Part shown: positions 1 through 7,930 of the stretch, one piece after another | Position numbering within the stretch: position 1 is the first letter of the stretch | Layout: each line of letters opens with the position of its first letter | Assembly: GCA_036557885.1 (NCBI GenBank) | Contig: DATBGS010000043.1 | Coordinates: 1 to 64,000, forward strand | Direction: 5' to 3' | Origin: DATBGS01 sp036557885 | GTDB taxonomy: Bacteria > Chloroflexota > Ktedonobacteria > Ktedonobacterales > DATBGS01 | DNA: 64,000 bases | The notes under the pieces: model-generated | Seen by the model: the letters and a program-made list of their open reading frames with translations, nothing else | Databases searched by the model: none | What the model was told of the DNA's origin: nothing | Made by a program: the position numbers and the translations under genes

Positions 1-819
1 CATGTGGACGTTGATGCCGTCAATATCCGAATCCGGGCGGGCAAAGTAGATATACTCGAAGGTGCAGAGCGCCTTGCGCGGGGCGCTGGCAAAGCGCTCT
101 GAGCGCACGCCCGCATCATCAATCACGACCATCTCGCCTGGTTCAATATCGCGGAGAAATGTGGCGCCAATCGTATCAAAGGCGCACGTCTCCGAGGCAA
201 CCACATAGGACGCGCCAAGCTGACCCAGCGCCATTGGCCGCAAGCCGTTGGGGTCGCGCAGCGCGATGAGGTGGTCGTTGGTGAGCAGCACCATCGCGTA
301 GCCACCCTCAATGCGGCCCATGCTCGCGCGCACGCTGGCGATAAAATCAGCGTCGCCCGCCCGCGCAATCAAGTGCGCCACCACTTCGGTATCTGAGGTG
401 GATTGAAAGATGCTGCCGTTCTGCTCTAACTCATCATGCAACTGCTCGGCGTTGGTGAGGTTGCCGTTATGCGCCAGCGCCAGATTGCCCTGGCGAAAGG
501 TGAAGACGAGCGGTTGAGCGTTGGCAAGGTGGCTGGAGCCAGTAGTAGAGTAGCGCACATGGCCGACAGCGGCTCGTCCGGTCAGAGTAGCAAGCTGGCG
601 TGGGGTAAAGACCTCCGCGACCAGGCCCATGCCGCGATGCGAGCGCATCTCCAGGCCATCTACAACGGCAATGCCCGCGCTTTCCTGGCCGCGATGCTGG
701 AGGGCGTAGAGGGCGTAGTTCGTGATGGTGGCGGCGTCGGGGTGATTCCAGATGCCAAAGACGCCACATTCCTCGTGCCAGCCCTCATCAAGGAGGCTCT
801 CTTCTAGCGCATCGCCCAT
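1..819 (-). CDS. purF: Amidophosphoribosyltransferase PurF (3' end outside window)
   Basis: Catalyses the first committed purine step, PRPP plus glutamine to phosphoribosylamine, in the cytosol. The visible 273 residues are the N-terminal glutamine amidotransferase half. ECGVFGI places the nucleophile at Cys18, so a 17-residue propeptide would be cleaved off, as in the Bacillus-type enzyme. The motifs GHVRYSTTGSS, AHNGNL and SDTE of the class II glutaminase fold follow. The ATG at 819 overlaps the end of purL by 16 bases, indicating translational coupling as the last visible gene of purECSQLF. The C-terminal phosphoribosyltransferase half lies beyond the left edge. Confidence 0.96.
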   Translation of the reverse strand, partial: MGDALEESLLDEGWHEECGVFGIWNHPDAATITNYALYALQHRGQESAGIAVVDGLEMRSHRGMGLVAEVFTPRQLATLTGRAAVGHVRYSTTGSSHLANAQPLVFTFRQGNLALAHNGNLTNAEQLHDELEQNGSIFQSTSDTEVVAHLIARAGDADFIASVRASMGRIEGGYAMVLLTNDHLIALRDPNGLRPMALGQLGASYVVASETCAFDTIGATFLRDIEPGEMVVIDDAGVRSERFASAPRKALCTFEYIYFARPDSDIDGINVHM

Positions 820-3056
820 TGCAGCGCTCCTTCCCATTGCTCTTTCAGCGCCGTCACTGAAAGGCTCAATACTGTTTCCTGCTGCTGTTGGTAATAGAGC
901 AGCTTAATGCGCAACTGGTCATCGTCAGTCACTGGACCAAGCACCCGATAATCAACCCCATGCTTTTCCACAATCCGGTCCAGCAGCGCATCGTTCCCAT
1001 CAGCAACTTCCAGGAGAATGCGCGAGGCACCCTCACCAAAAAGGACCGTTTCGGCGCGGGCTTCAGTTTCAACAGCTATCGCAGCGCCTTTGCCGCCTGC
1101 AATACACATCTCGGCCAGGGCGACGGCCAACCCGCCATCGGAGACATCATGCGCTGCCCGCACAAAGCCCGCTTGAACGAGCTTCAGACAGGCCGCCTGC
1201 ACCCGCGCTTCCTGCTCAGGATCAATCGGCGGCGTTGGCCCCAGCGCCTTCCCGCTGCGCATCGCGGCATATTCGCTGCCGCCCAGCGTGGTTGCCTCTT
1301 CTGCACCGAGAAGAACCAGGTAGTTTCCGGCGGCTTTGAGATCGGGTGTAGTGAGATGCTTCAGATCGTCCACCACACCCACCATGCCGATAATCGGCGT
1401 GGGGAAAATGTCCTGGCCGTTGGTTTCGTTGTAGAAGCTGACGTTGCCACTGACGACAGGCGTGCCCAACACGCGGCAGGCGTCGCTGATGCCCGCGATG
1501 CTTTCCACAAATTGATAAAAAATGCCGGGCTTTTCCGGGTTGCCATAGTTCAGGCAATCGGTGACGGCCAGGGGACGCGCCCCGACGCAGATCAGATTAC
1601 GCGCTGCCTCTGCAACGGCGTGCATCCCGCCAAGGCGCGGGTTCAGGTAGACATAGCGCCCGTTGCCGTCGGTGGTCATGGCGATGCCCCGCGAGAAATC
1701 GGGCAAGGCTACCACTGCTGCATCAGCGCCAGGGCGGACAACGGTGGCCGCGCGCACCATTGAGTCGTACTGGCGATAGACGGAATGCTTGCTGGCGATA
1801 GTGGGGCGTGCCAGCAGCGCCAGCAGGTCTGCTGCCAGATCAGTTGAGGGCGGCAGAGCATCGGCGCTCATCAGCGCGGCATCATCTAGATAAGCCGGGC
1901 GCTCTGCCGGGCGATCATAGACCGGCGCCTCGTCTACCAACGCGGCAATTGGCAGTTCGCCAACGATTTGTCCCTGCTCCAGAATGCGCAGCAGGCCATT
2001 GTCCGTGACCTGTCCCACCTCAACGGCATCCAATCCCCATTTGGCAAAGATGGCCTGCGCCTGCGCCTCTTTGCCGCGCTGCACGACGACCAGCATGCGC
2101 TCCTGCGACTCAGAAAGCATCACTTCGTAGGGCGTCATGCCGGTTTCGCGGCGCGGCACCAGGGCAACATCTATGTCAATGCCGCTCCCGGCGCGGCTTG
2201 CCATCTCCGCGCTGGAGGAAGTCAGACCGGCGGCGCCCATATCCTGCAAGCCAACCACCGCTCCGCTTTCGATCAGTTCCAGGCAGGCTTCCAGCAGCAG
2301 CTTTTCCATAAAGGGGTCGCCCACCTGCACGGCTGAGCGCTCGCGGCTGTGCGGGTCTTCGACGGAAGCAAACGTGGCGCCGTGAATCCCATCGCGGCCT
2401 GTTTTCGCGCCCACGACCAGCACTGGATTGCCCATGCCCGATGCCCGGCCACGCGCAATGCGGTCATGGCGAATTAGCCCAACGCACATGGCGTTGACCA
2501 GGGGGTTGTGGGTATATGCCTCGTCAAAGACGACTTCGCCGCCAACAGTAGGGATGCCCACGCAGTTGCCGTAGCTGGCGATGCCCGCCACGACCTGCCC
2601 AAAAAGATAGCGGTTGCGAGGCTTTTCAAGCGGACCAAAGCGCAGGCTATCGAGCAGGGCAATGGGCCGCGCGCCCATCGTGAAGATGTCGCGGATGATG
2701 CCGCCCACGCCGGTTGCCGCGCCCTGAAACGGCTCAATGGCCGAAGGGTGGTTGTGGCTTTCCATCTTAAAGACCACGCCCCAGCCGTCGCCAATATCCA
2801 CGATGCCCGCGTTCTCGCCCGGCCCCTGAATCACCTGTGGGCTGGTGGTGGGAAAGGTGCGCAGATGCTTTTTCGAGCTTTTATAGCTGCAATGCTCAGA
2901 CCACAGCACGCTGAAGACGCCCGTTTCGACATAGTTGGGCAGGCGCCCCAGCCGGGCAGAGATGCGCGCGTACTCGTCGTCGCTCAAGCCAAAGTCACGA
3001 TAGATGCGCCGCTCTTGAATCTCCGCTGGCGATGGCTCTCTGGAAAGCTCAAGCAT
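804..3056 (-). CDS. purL: Phosphoribosylformylglycinamidine synthase subunit PurL
   Basis: Synthetase subunit of FGAM synthase, which converts FGAR, ATP and glutamine-derived ammonia to FGAM with PurQ and PurS. The 750-residue length fits the small PurL of Gram-positive bacteria and archaea rather than the large fused enzyme. Seen: WSEHCSYKSS, the ATP-binding MESHNHPSAIEP segment, and GGSEYA in the second half. The ATG at 3056 overlaps the purQ stop by 8 bases and has an AGAGG site upstream. A longer in-frame start at 3077 would overlap purQ by 29 bases and is less likely. Confidence 0.97.
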   Translation of the reverse strand: MLELSREPSPAEIQERRIYRDFGLSDDEYARISARLGRLPNYVETGVFSVLWSEHCSYKSSKKHLRTFPTTSPQVIQGPGENAGIVDIGDGWGVVFKMESHNHPSAIEPFQGAATGVGGIIRDIFTMGARPIALLDSLRFGPLEKPRNRYLFGQVVAGIASYGNCVGIPTVGGEVVFDEAYTHNPLVNAMCVGLIRHDRIARGRASGMGNPVLVVGAKTGRDGIHGATFASVEDPHSRERSAVQVGDPFMEKLLLEACLELIESGAVVGLQDMGAAGLTSSSAEMASRAGSGIDIDVALVPRRETGMTPYEVMLSESQERMLVVVQRGKEAQAQAIFAKWGLDAVEVGQVTDNGLLRILEQGQIVGELPIAALVDEAPVYDRPAERPAYLDDAALMSADALPPSTDLAADLLALLARPTIASKHSVYRQYDSMVRAATVVRPGADAAVVALPDFSRGIAMTTDGNGRYVYLNPRLGGMHAVAEAARNLICVGARPLAVTDCLNYGNPEKPGIFYQFVESIAGISDACRVLGTPVVSGNVSFYNETNGQDIFPTPIIGMVGVVDDLKHLTTPDLKAAGNYLVLLGAEEATTLGGSEYAAMRSGKALGPTPPIDPEQEARVQAACLKLVQAGFVRAAHDVSDGGLAVALAEMCIAGGKGAAIAVETEARAETVLFGEGASRILLEVADGNDALLDRIVEKHGVDYRVLGPVTDDDQLRIKLLYYQQQQETVLSLSVTALKEQWEGALQWAMR

Positions 3057-3729
3057 AGACAGCCTCTTTCCAGGCATGCAGCAGCGAGGTAAAGATAGCC
3101 GCGCCGTCGCTGGACCCGAGCCTCGGATGTACCGCGCGCTCTGGATGGGGCATCATGCCCATGACGTTGCGCTGGCGGTTGACGATGCCTGCGATGTTGT
3201 CCAGCGAGCCGTTGGGATTTTCGCCAACATAGCGAAAAACGATCTGGTCATGCTCGCGCAGGTCTTGCAGCGTGGCGTCGTCGGCATAGTAGCTGCCCTG
3301 GGCGTGGGCAATCGGCAGACGAATCTCTTGCCCCATCTGATAATCCGCTGTAAAAGGCGTGCGGGTGGTTTCGACGCGCAGCTTCACGATGTCGCAGCGG
3401 AATTGCAGGTGGTTATTGGCGAGCAGCGCGCCAGGCAGCAGCGCCACCTCGGTGAGCACCTGGAAGCCATTGCAGATGCCCAGCACCGGGCGCCCCGCCT
3501 GGGCGTGGGCGCGTACCGCCGACATGACGGGCGCGAAACGAGCGATGGCGCCCGCCCGCAGATAATCGCCATAGGCGAAGCCGCCGGGGATGATCACCGC
3601 GTCATAGCCATCCACTGAGCCAGATTGGTGCCAGACCAGTTCGGCTGGCTCGTCGAGTACCTGCTGGATGGCGCGCACAGCATCCTCATCGCAGTTGGAG
3701 CCGGGAAACACAATTACGGCAAACTTCAA
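3049..3729 (-). CDS. purQ: Phosphoribosylformylglycinamidine synthase glutaminase subunit PurQ
   Basis: Class I glutamine amidotransferase subunit (226 residues) that supplies ammonia to PurL. Seen: FPGSNCDEDA near the N-terminus, IPGGFAYGDYLRAGA, the nucleophile elbow GICNGFQVL with the catalytic Cys, and the C-terminal MMPHPERA that carries the catalytic His and Glu. Its ATG overlaps the purS stop by 4 bases and its stop overlaps the purL start, so PurS, PurQ and PurL are probably made in coupled amounts. Confidence 0.97.
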   Translation of the reverse strand: MKFAVIVFPGSNCDEDAVRAIQQVLDEPAELVWHQSGSVDGYDAVIIPGGFAYGDYLRAGAIARFAPVMSAVRAHAQAGRPVLGICNGFQVLTEVALLPGALLANNHLQFRCDIVKLRVETTRTPFTADYQMGQEIRLPIAHAQGSYYADDATLQDLREHDQIVFRYVGENPNGSLDNIAGIVNRQRNVMGMMPHPERAVHPRLGSSDGAAIFTSLLHAWKEAVYA

Positions 3730-3983
3730 TGGTGCTCCTCCGCCAGCGTGAACTCATAGCGCTCAATGACGGTGTTTGCCAGCAGCGTCTCACACATGGC
3801 GGAGACGCGCTCTCTGGCGGCTGCCGCATCGCTCGCGCTCAAGCGCACTTCCAGGTACTTGCCGACGCGCACATCCTGCACTTCATCAAAGCCGAGCGTC
3901 CCCAGTGCGCGAGCAACGGTGGCGCCTTGCGGGTCGAAGACGCTGGCCTTGAGCGTGACATGGACACGAGCCAGAAAGGTCAC
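3726..3983 (-). CDS. purS: Phosphoribosylformylglycinamidine synthase subunit PurS
   Basis: Small 85-residue subunit that bridges PurL and PurQ and helps ammonia transfer. Seen: the alternating strand pattern VHVTLKASVFDPQGATV and GTLGFDEVQDVRVGKYLEV typical of PurS. The start overlaps the purC stop and the stop overlaps the purQ start, 4 bases each. The presence of separate purS and purQ agrees with the short form of PurL downstream. Confidence 0.94.
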   Translation of the reverse strand: MTFLARVHVTLKASVFDPQGATVARALGTLGFDEVQDVRVGKYLEVRLSASDAAAARERVSAMCETLLANTVIERYEFTLAEEHH

Positions 3984-4693
3984 GCCACACCCCCCACGCG
4001 CCGCAGCATCTCTTGATAGGCTTCCTCTACGCCGCCCAGGTCGCGGCGGAAGCGGTCCTTATCGAGCTTGTCGCGCGTCTGGGCGTCCCAGAAGCGGCAG
4101 GTATCTGGCGAAATTTCATCGGCCAGGATCAACTGGCCGTCCGCGTCCACGCCAAATTCCAGCTTGAAATCCACCAGCAGCACCCGCCGCGCCGCCAGAT
4201 GCTCGCGCAGGATGGTGTTTACTTTCAGGGCATAGGCGCGCATCTGCTGAAGCTGCGCTGGCGTCGCCAATTTCAGCGCGGCGATATGGTCTTCGTTGAT
4301 CAGCGGGTCGCCCAGCGCGTCGTCTTTGTAGTACCACTCCACTACTGTTTGCGGCATATCGGTGCCTTCGGGCAGCCCAAGGCGCTTGGAGAGCGAACCG
4401 GCGGCAATGTTGCGCACCACAACTTCGATAAGGACAATCTTGACCTTTTTGACCAACTGTTCGCGGGCGGAAAGCAGCTCAATGAAATGGGTAGGTACCC
4501 CGGCGCGGCCCAGCAGCCCAAAGAAGATGGCCGTCATCTGGTTATTGAGTTCGCCCTTGCTCTGGATGGTGCCGCGCTTTTCGCCGTTAAAAGCGGTGGC
4601 ATCGTCTTTATAGTAGACAATGACCTGATCTGGCCGGTCTGTGGCGTAGACCTGCTTGGCCTTGCCTTCGTAGAGGAGTTCGCGTTTTTGCAT
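3980..4693 (-). CDS. purC: SAICAR synthase PurC
   Basis: Phosphoribosylaminoimidazole-succinocarboxamide synthase (237 residues) joins CAIR and aspartate using ATP. Seen: YEGKAKQVYAT at the N-terminus, FNGEKRGTIQSKG, VVVRNIAAGSLSKRLG and the C-terminal ILADEISPDTCRFWD. It is the second gene of the purE operon, 61 bases after purE, and runs into purS with a 4-base overlap. Only a weak AGGA-type site precedes the ATG. Confidence 0.96.
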   Translation of the reverse strand: MQKRELLYEGKAKQVYATDRPDQVIVYYKDDATAFNGEKRGTIQSKGELNNQMTAIFFGLLGRAGVPTHFIELLSAREQLVKKVKIVLIEVVVRNIAAGSLSKRLGLPEGTDMPQTVVEWYYKDDALGDPLINEDHIAALKLATPAQLQQMRAYALKVNTILREHLAARRVLLVDFKLEFGVDADGQLILADEISPDTCRFWDAQTRDKLDKDRFRRDLGGVEEAYQEMLRRVGGVA

Positions 4694-4754
4694 GGTGGTT
4701 ATCCTATCTTTTCCCGCTTGCTCTGTCGCACTAATTCTGGCTCAAGTAACTGCA

Positions 4755-5267
4755 TTATTTCTGGTTTAAATAGCCGCTTATACCTTTTTCTTGTAGTTTC
4801 TGGTCTTTCTGCTCTACCTGCTCGGCCAATTTACGTCGAAAAGCTATCAGCCGCTCGCTGAGTTCTGGATTGCCCAGGGCCAGCACGCGCGCCGCCAGCA
4901 GCCCGGCATTGTAGGCGCCATCAATGGCTACGGTGGCGACTGGTATGCCTTTGGGCATCTGGACGATGGCATAGAGGGCGTCCACGCCGTTGAGCGCGCC
5001 GGAGGCAATGGGCACGCCAATTACGGGCAGCGTGGTGACGGCGGCCAGCACGCCCGGCAGGTGCGCGGCGCCGCCAGCCCCGGCGATGATCACGCCGAAG
5101 CCTTCTGCGGCTGCGCTGGAAGCCAGACGCATCGCTTTTTCCGGGGTGCGATGCGCGGAGGCAATATGGATTTCATAGGGGATTGCTAGTTCGGTGAGCG
5201 CGTCGGCGGCGCCCTTCATGGTTGTCAGATCGGAGTCACTGCCCATCAGGATCAGCACTCGCTGCAC
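4755..5267 (-). CDS. purE: N5-carboxyaminoimidazole ribonucleotide mutase PurE
   Basis: Converts N5-CAIR to CAIR, normally with PurK, which is not in this window. The 170-residue product has ILMGSDSDLTTM, SAHRTPEKA and the GAGGAAHLPG active-site loop of class I PurE. The GTG at 5267 is chosen because an AGGAGAAG site lies just upstream and homology begins there; the open frame continues to 5930 but that part looks like a structured leader, not protein. It is the first gene of purECSQLF and is divergent from purD. Confidence 0.94.
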   Translation of the reverse strand: MQRVLILMGSDSDLTTMKGAADALTELAIPYEIHIASAHRTPEKAMRLASSAAAEGFGVIIAGAGGAAHLPGVLAAVTTLPVIGVPIASGALNGVDALYAIVQMPKGIPVATVAIDGAYNAGLLAARVLALGNPELSERLIAFRRKLAEQVEQKDQKLQEKGISGYLNQK

Positions 5268-5294
5268 GATTTCTTCTCCTTCAAACACACAGAA

Positions 5295-5387
5295 AGCCTG
5301 GCCGGGGAAGTTATAGTCGTCTCCAGGTCGTTTCAAGGGCATTGCTGCCACCGAAACGGACCACAGGCGAACCTTCCCGGCCAGGCT
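5295..5387 (-). promoter_or_regulatory. Nested stem-loop in the purE 5' leader (candidate cis-regulatory RNA)
   Basis: Read on the minus strand, 5387-5373 pairs with 5310-5295 (15 pairs with one bulged base). Inside it 5362-5353 pairs with 5334-5326 (9 pairs with one bulge), and inside that GGCA/TGCC closes a GCAA tetraloop (5349-5338). The GNRA-type loop appears only on the purE-coding strand, which suggests a functional RNA. It ends about 27 bases before the purE start. No clear U-tract follows, so control would more likely act on translation or by ligand binding than by simple termination. Confidence 0.5.
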
Positions 5388-5723
5388 GAAAGAAGCCAGG
5401 CGGTCAGTGCAGCCAGCAACGGCTGCCAGCGGCTCTGTCAGCGCGCGCCAATCATCAGGCGCGATGCAATGAGCAGGGTCGCGTGTCCGCCCGTAGTCCC
5501 GCAATTTTGGTTCGCTGCAACATTCTGTCCAGTGCTGGCGAACGCTGGTCGCAGGGTAGAGACACCAGGGCCATATCCCCTGGCATATACGGGCTGAGTA
5601 GTTAATGGTGCATGCTCGCCTTCGTCTTAGCGAGGAAGGCACTGCATCCAAACATAACATACAACATTGGGGCTTCTTGACGCAACTTATGCCATGCTGA
5701 GATGTAAGGCGCATCGGGGACGA

Positions 5724-5729
5724 TATAAT
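5724..5729 (+). promoter_or_regulatory. Candidate -10 box for purD
   Basis: A perfect TATAAT lies 77 bases before the purD start codon. No good -35 hexamer is seen 16-18 bases upstream; a TTGACG at 5677-5682 is too far away to pair with it. Confidence 0.35.
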
Positions 5730-5806
5730 GAGCCTGAAGTGCGAAAGAGAGAACCACACAGAAATAAGCAGAGCGATACCGCTAGAGAATGGTGAGGACC
5801 ACCCTG

Positions 5807-7075
5807 ATGAAAATACTGGTCGTTGGCAGCGGAGGGCGTGAACACGCGCTGGTCTGGAAGCTGGCGCAGAGCGCGCACCGGCCACATCTCTATGCGGCAC
5901 CCGGCAATCCTGGGATGCGTTCGCTGGCAACGCTGGTGCCTGTTGCGGCGGATGACATCGAAGGGCTGCTCAGTTTTGCGCGCGAGCAAAAGATTGATCT
6001 GACCGTTGTGGGGCCAGAGGTGCCGTTGATGCTGGGGATAGCAGATCGCTTTCGCGCCGCCGGGCTGCGCATCTTTGGGCCGAACCGCGCCGCCGCGCAA
6101 CTGGAGGGCAGCAAGGCATTCGCCAAAGAGGTGATGAGGCGCGCGGGCATCCCCACTGCGCACCACGCGACCTTTACTGATCTAAGCGCGGCGCGGGCCT
6201 ATGTGCAGCGCGAGGGCGCGCCCATTGTGATCAAGGCCAACGGGCTGGCCGCAGGCAAGGGGGTGACGGTGGCCCCCACCCTCCCCGAAGCGCGGCAGGC
6301 GCTGGAAACGAGTATGGAGCAGCGGCTGTATGGCGCCGCCGGAGATGTGGTGGTGATTGAGGAGTATCTGGAGGGGGACGAACTGAGCGTGATGGCGCTG
6401 GTGGCTGGAGAGCGCTGCCAATTGCTTTTGTCTGCGCAAGATCACAAACAGCTTTTGGATGGTGACCAGGGGCCAAATACCGGCGGAATGGGCGCGGTGG
6501 CGCCGGTGCCCTGGGTGGACAGCGCGCTGCTGGAGGTGATTCGCTCGCGGGTCTTTACGCCGCTGCTGGCCGAGCTTACACGCTCTGGCGTGGATTATCG
6601 CGGTGTGCTCTATGCTGGCTTGATGATTACCAGGGAGGGACCAAAGGTGCTGGAGTTTAACGCCCGCTTTGGCGACCCGGAGACGCAGGCGGTGCTGCCG
6701 CTGCTGCAATCTGATCTGGTTGATCTTTGTCTGGCAGTTGCATATGGAACGCTTGAGCAGACGCCGCTGGTGCACGAGCCGGGCGCCGCGATAGGCGTGG
6801 TGCTGGCCTCAGCAGGCTATCCTGAAAAACCCGTCAGCGGCCAGCCCATCACAGGATTAGAAGATTTGCCTCTAGAGACGTTAGTTTTTCACGCGGGCAC
6901 CAGGGACCAGGGTGGTCAGCTTGTGACCGCAGGCGGGCGCGTGCTGACAGTGGTGGGGCAGGGTGCTGACCTGGAGCAGGCGCGGGCACGCGCCTATAAC
7001 GCGGTGGAGCGCATACACTTTTCGGGGAAGCAGTTTCGGCGCGACATTGGGCTAAGATCGCAGCGCATCAGATAA
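5807..7075 (+). CDS. purD: Phosphoribosylamine-glycine ligase PurD
   Basis: GAR synthetase (422 residues), second step of purine synthesis, of the ATP-grasp family. Seen: ILVVGSGGREHALVWKL at the N-terminus, GPEVPL, FGPNRAAAQLEGSK, the ATP-binding IKANGLAAGKGV and the late EFNARFGDPETQ. The ATG at 5807 is preferred over the ATG at 5789 because GGTGAGG sits about 9 bases before it and the family N-terminus starts there. It is divergent from the purE operon. Confidence 0.97.
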   Translation: MKILVVGSGGREHALVWKLAQSAHRPHLYAAPGNPGMRSLATLVPVAADDIEGLLSFAREQKIDLTVVGPEVPLMLGIADRFRAAGLRIFGPNRAAAQLEGSKAFAKEVMRRAGIPTAHHATFTDLSAARAYVQREGAPIVIKANGLAAGKGVTVAPTLPEARQALETSMEQRLYGAAGDVVVIEEYLEGDELSVMALVAGERCQLLLSAQDHKQLLDGDQGPNTGGMGAVAPVPWVDSALLEVIRSRVFTPLLAELTRSGVDYRGVLYAGLMITREGPKVLEFNARFGDPETQAVLPLLQSDLVDLCLAVAYGTLEQTPLVHEPGAAIGVVLASAGYPEKPVSGQPITGLEDLPLETLVFHAGTRDQGGQLVTAGGRVLTVVGQGADLEQARARAYNAVERIHFSGKQFRRDIGLRSQRIR

Positions 7076-7090
7076 AAGGCAGAGGGGCAT

Positions 7091-7109
7091 CTCTTGCATT
7101 TTGCAAGAG
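7091..7109. repeat. Perfect 8-bp inverted repeat over the pyrR promoter -35 region
   Basis: CTCTTGCA and TGCAAGAG are separated by TTT and cover the -35 hexamer of the pyrR promoter. It could be an operator or the residue of a purD terminator, but no T-run follows. Confidence 0.45.
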
Positions 7110-7123
7110 TGTGATGGTATACT
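7094..7123 (+). promoter_or_regulatory. pyrR promoter with extended -10
   Basis: TTGCAT (7094-7099), 18 bases, then TATACT (7118-7123) preceded by TGG, which gives an extended -10. It lies just upstream of the PyrR-binding loop and the attenuator. Confidence 0.6.
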
Positions 7124-7137
7124 CTTCCCAAGAGAAA

Positions 7138-7172
7138 TCCTTTAAGTCCTGCTCTGTGAAGCCGGAAAGGGA
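7138..7172 (+). promoter_or_regulatory. PyrR-binding loop (anti-antiterminator)
   Basis: TCCTTTAA opens a stem closed by AAAGGGA, with an upper stem capped by a loop containing CUGUGA. The known PyrR site in Gram-positive leaders has the same CCUUUAA lower stem, internal bulge and GUGA-type purine loop. Bound PyrR-UMP would stabilise it and allow the downstream terminator to form. Confidence 0.75.
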
Positions 7173-7235
7173 GTTCACGTGATCGCTGCCTGCAAGCAGC
7201 CCCTGGGGCTGCACGCAATACGCATACAAAAGAAG

Positions 7236-7277
7236 CCTCATTACCCACGAAATTGCTGGGTGATGAGGTCTTTTTTT
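7236..7277 (+). terminator. Leader attenuator of the pyrR operon
   Basis: CCTCATTACCCA (7236-7247) pairs perfectly with TGGGTGATGAGG (7257-7268), followed by seven T at 7271-7277. It is an intrinsic terminator inside the leader, about 60 bases before the pyrR start, fitting pyrimidine-dependent attenuation. Confidence 0.9.
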
Positions 7278-7336
7278 ATGCCTGCTGCGAAGCACGGCCA
7301 GCTTCTGAACTTTCAAAGCACGAGGAGTTCTTGCCC

Positions 7337-7909
7337 ATGAATCCATCAACTAGAAACGAGGACGAAGGAAAGCTCATCTTTAACGAGGATGAAATTCGCC
7401 GCTCTCTCTCGCGCATTGCCCATGAGATTCTGGAGCGGAATGCCGACCCAGGTGAACTGGTTCTGGTGGGAATTTACTCGCGTGGTGTGCCCATAGCCCA
7501 GCGTCTAGCGGAGAAGATTAGCGCGCTGGAACATGTTACCATCCCTGTAGGTCAGCTTGATATTACCAGGCACCGTGATGATTTGCGCTTGCGTGGTGCC
7601 GAGCGGCAACCTCGCACTACCACGCTTCCGACAGACATCACAAACAAGACGGTCATTCTGGTGGATGATGTGCTCTATACCGGACGCACCGCTCGCGCAG
7701 CGCTGGACGCGCTGGTTGAGTATGGGCGCCCGCGTAAGGTGCAACTTGTGGTCCTGATTGATCGAGGTCATCGGGAACTGCCGATTCGAGCCGATTATGT
7801 GGGCAAAAATATCCCCACTTCGCAGCTAGAACAGGTGCATGTCCGGTTGGCCGAGCACGATGGTTACGATGCGGTCCTGTTAAGTCAAAAAGGTTCATCT
7901 CAAACATAA
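7337..7909 (+). CDS. pyrR: Bifunctional pyr operon regulator / uracil phosphoribosyltransferase PyrR
   Basis: RNA-binding attenuation protein that senses UMP and also makes UMP from uracil and PRPP. The 190-residue product has the PRPP loop VILVDDVLYTGRTARAALDAL, GIYSRGVPIAQRL and IDRGHRELPIRADYVGKNIPT, all typical of PyrR. The ATG at 7337 has GAGGAG upstream; an in-frame ATG at 7253 lies inside the terminator stem and is rejected. Its own leader carries the PyrR site and attenuator, so it is autoregulated. The usual pyrB/pyrC genes do not follow. Confidence 0.96.
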   Translation: MNPSTRNEDEGKLIFNEDEIRRSLSRIAHEILERNADPGELVLVGIYSRGVPIAQRLAEKISALEHVTIPVGQLDITRHRDDLRLRGAERQPRTTTLPTDITNKTVILVDDVLYTGRTARAALDALVEYGRPRKVQLVVLIDRGHRELPIRADYVGKNIPTSQLEQVHVRLAEHDGYDAVLLSQKGSSQT

Positions 7910-7930
7910 AAAGAAAGGTACTACTGAGCC

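Larger units (their letters stand above)
5268..5806. promoter_or_regulatory. Divergent purE/purD intergenic region
   Basis: This 539-base stretch separates the first codons of purE (minus) and purD (plus). The purE-proximal third folds into a long nested stem (separate entry). The purD-proximal end has a TATAAT at 5724-5729 and a GGTGAGG ribosome site. Between about 5400 and 5640 I see no convincing gene, although one minus-strand frame is open across it. I saw no clear PurR box. Confidence 0.6.

Noticed and set aside
5395..5530. ZTP riboswitch upstream of purE
   Set aside because: Only fragments such as CCGCCTGG and GGGCGG are seen; the order and the pairing of the ZTP core could not be matched, so it is not listed as a riboswitch.
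5268..5930. N-terminal extension of purE as a 391-residue protein
   Set aside because: PurE homology starts at the GTG at 5267, which has a strong ribosome site. The upstream region folds as nested stems and extends into purD.
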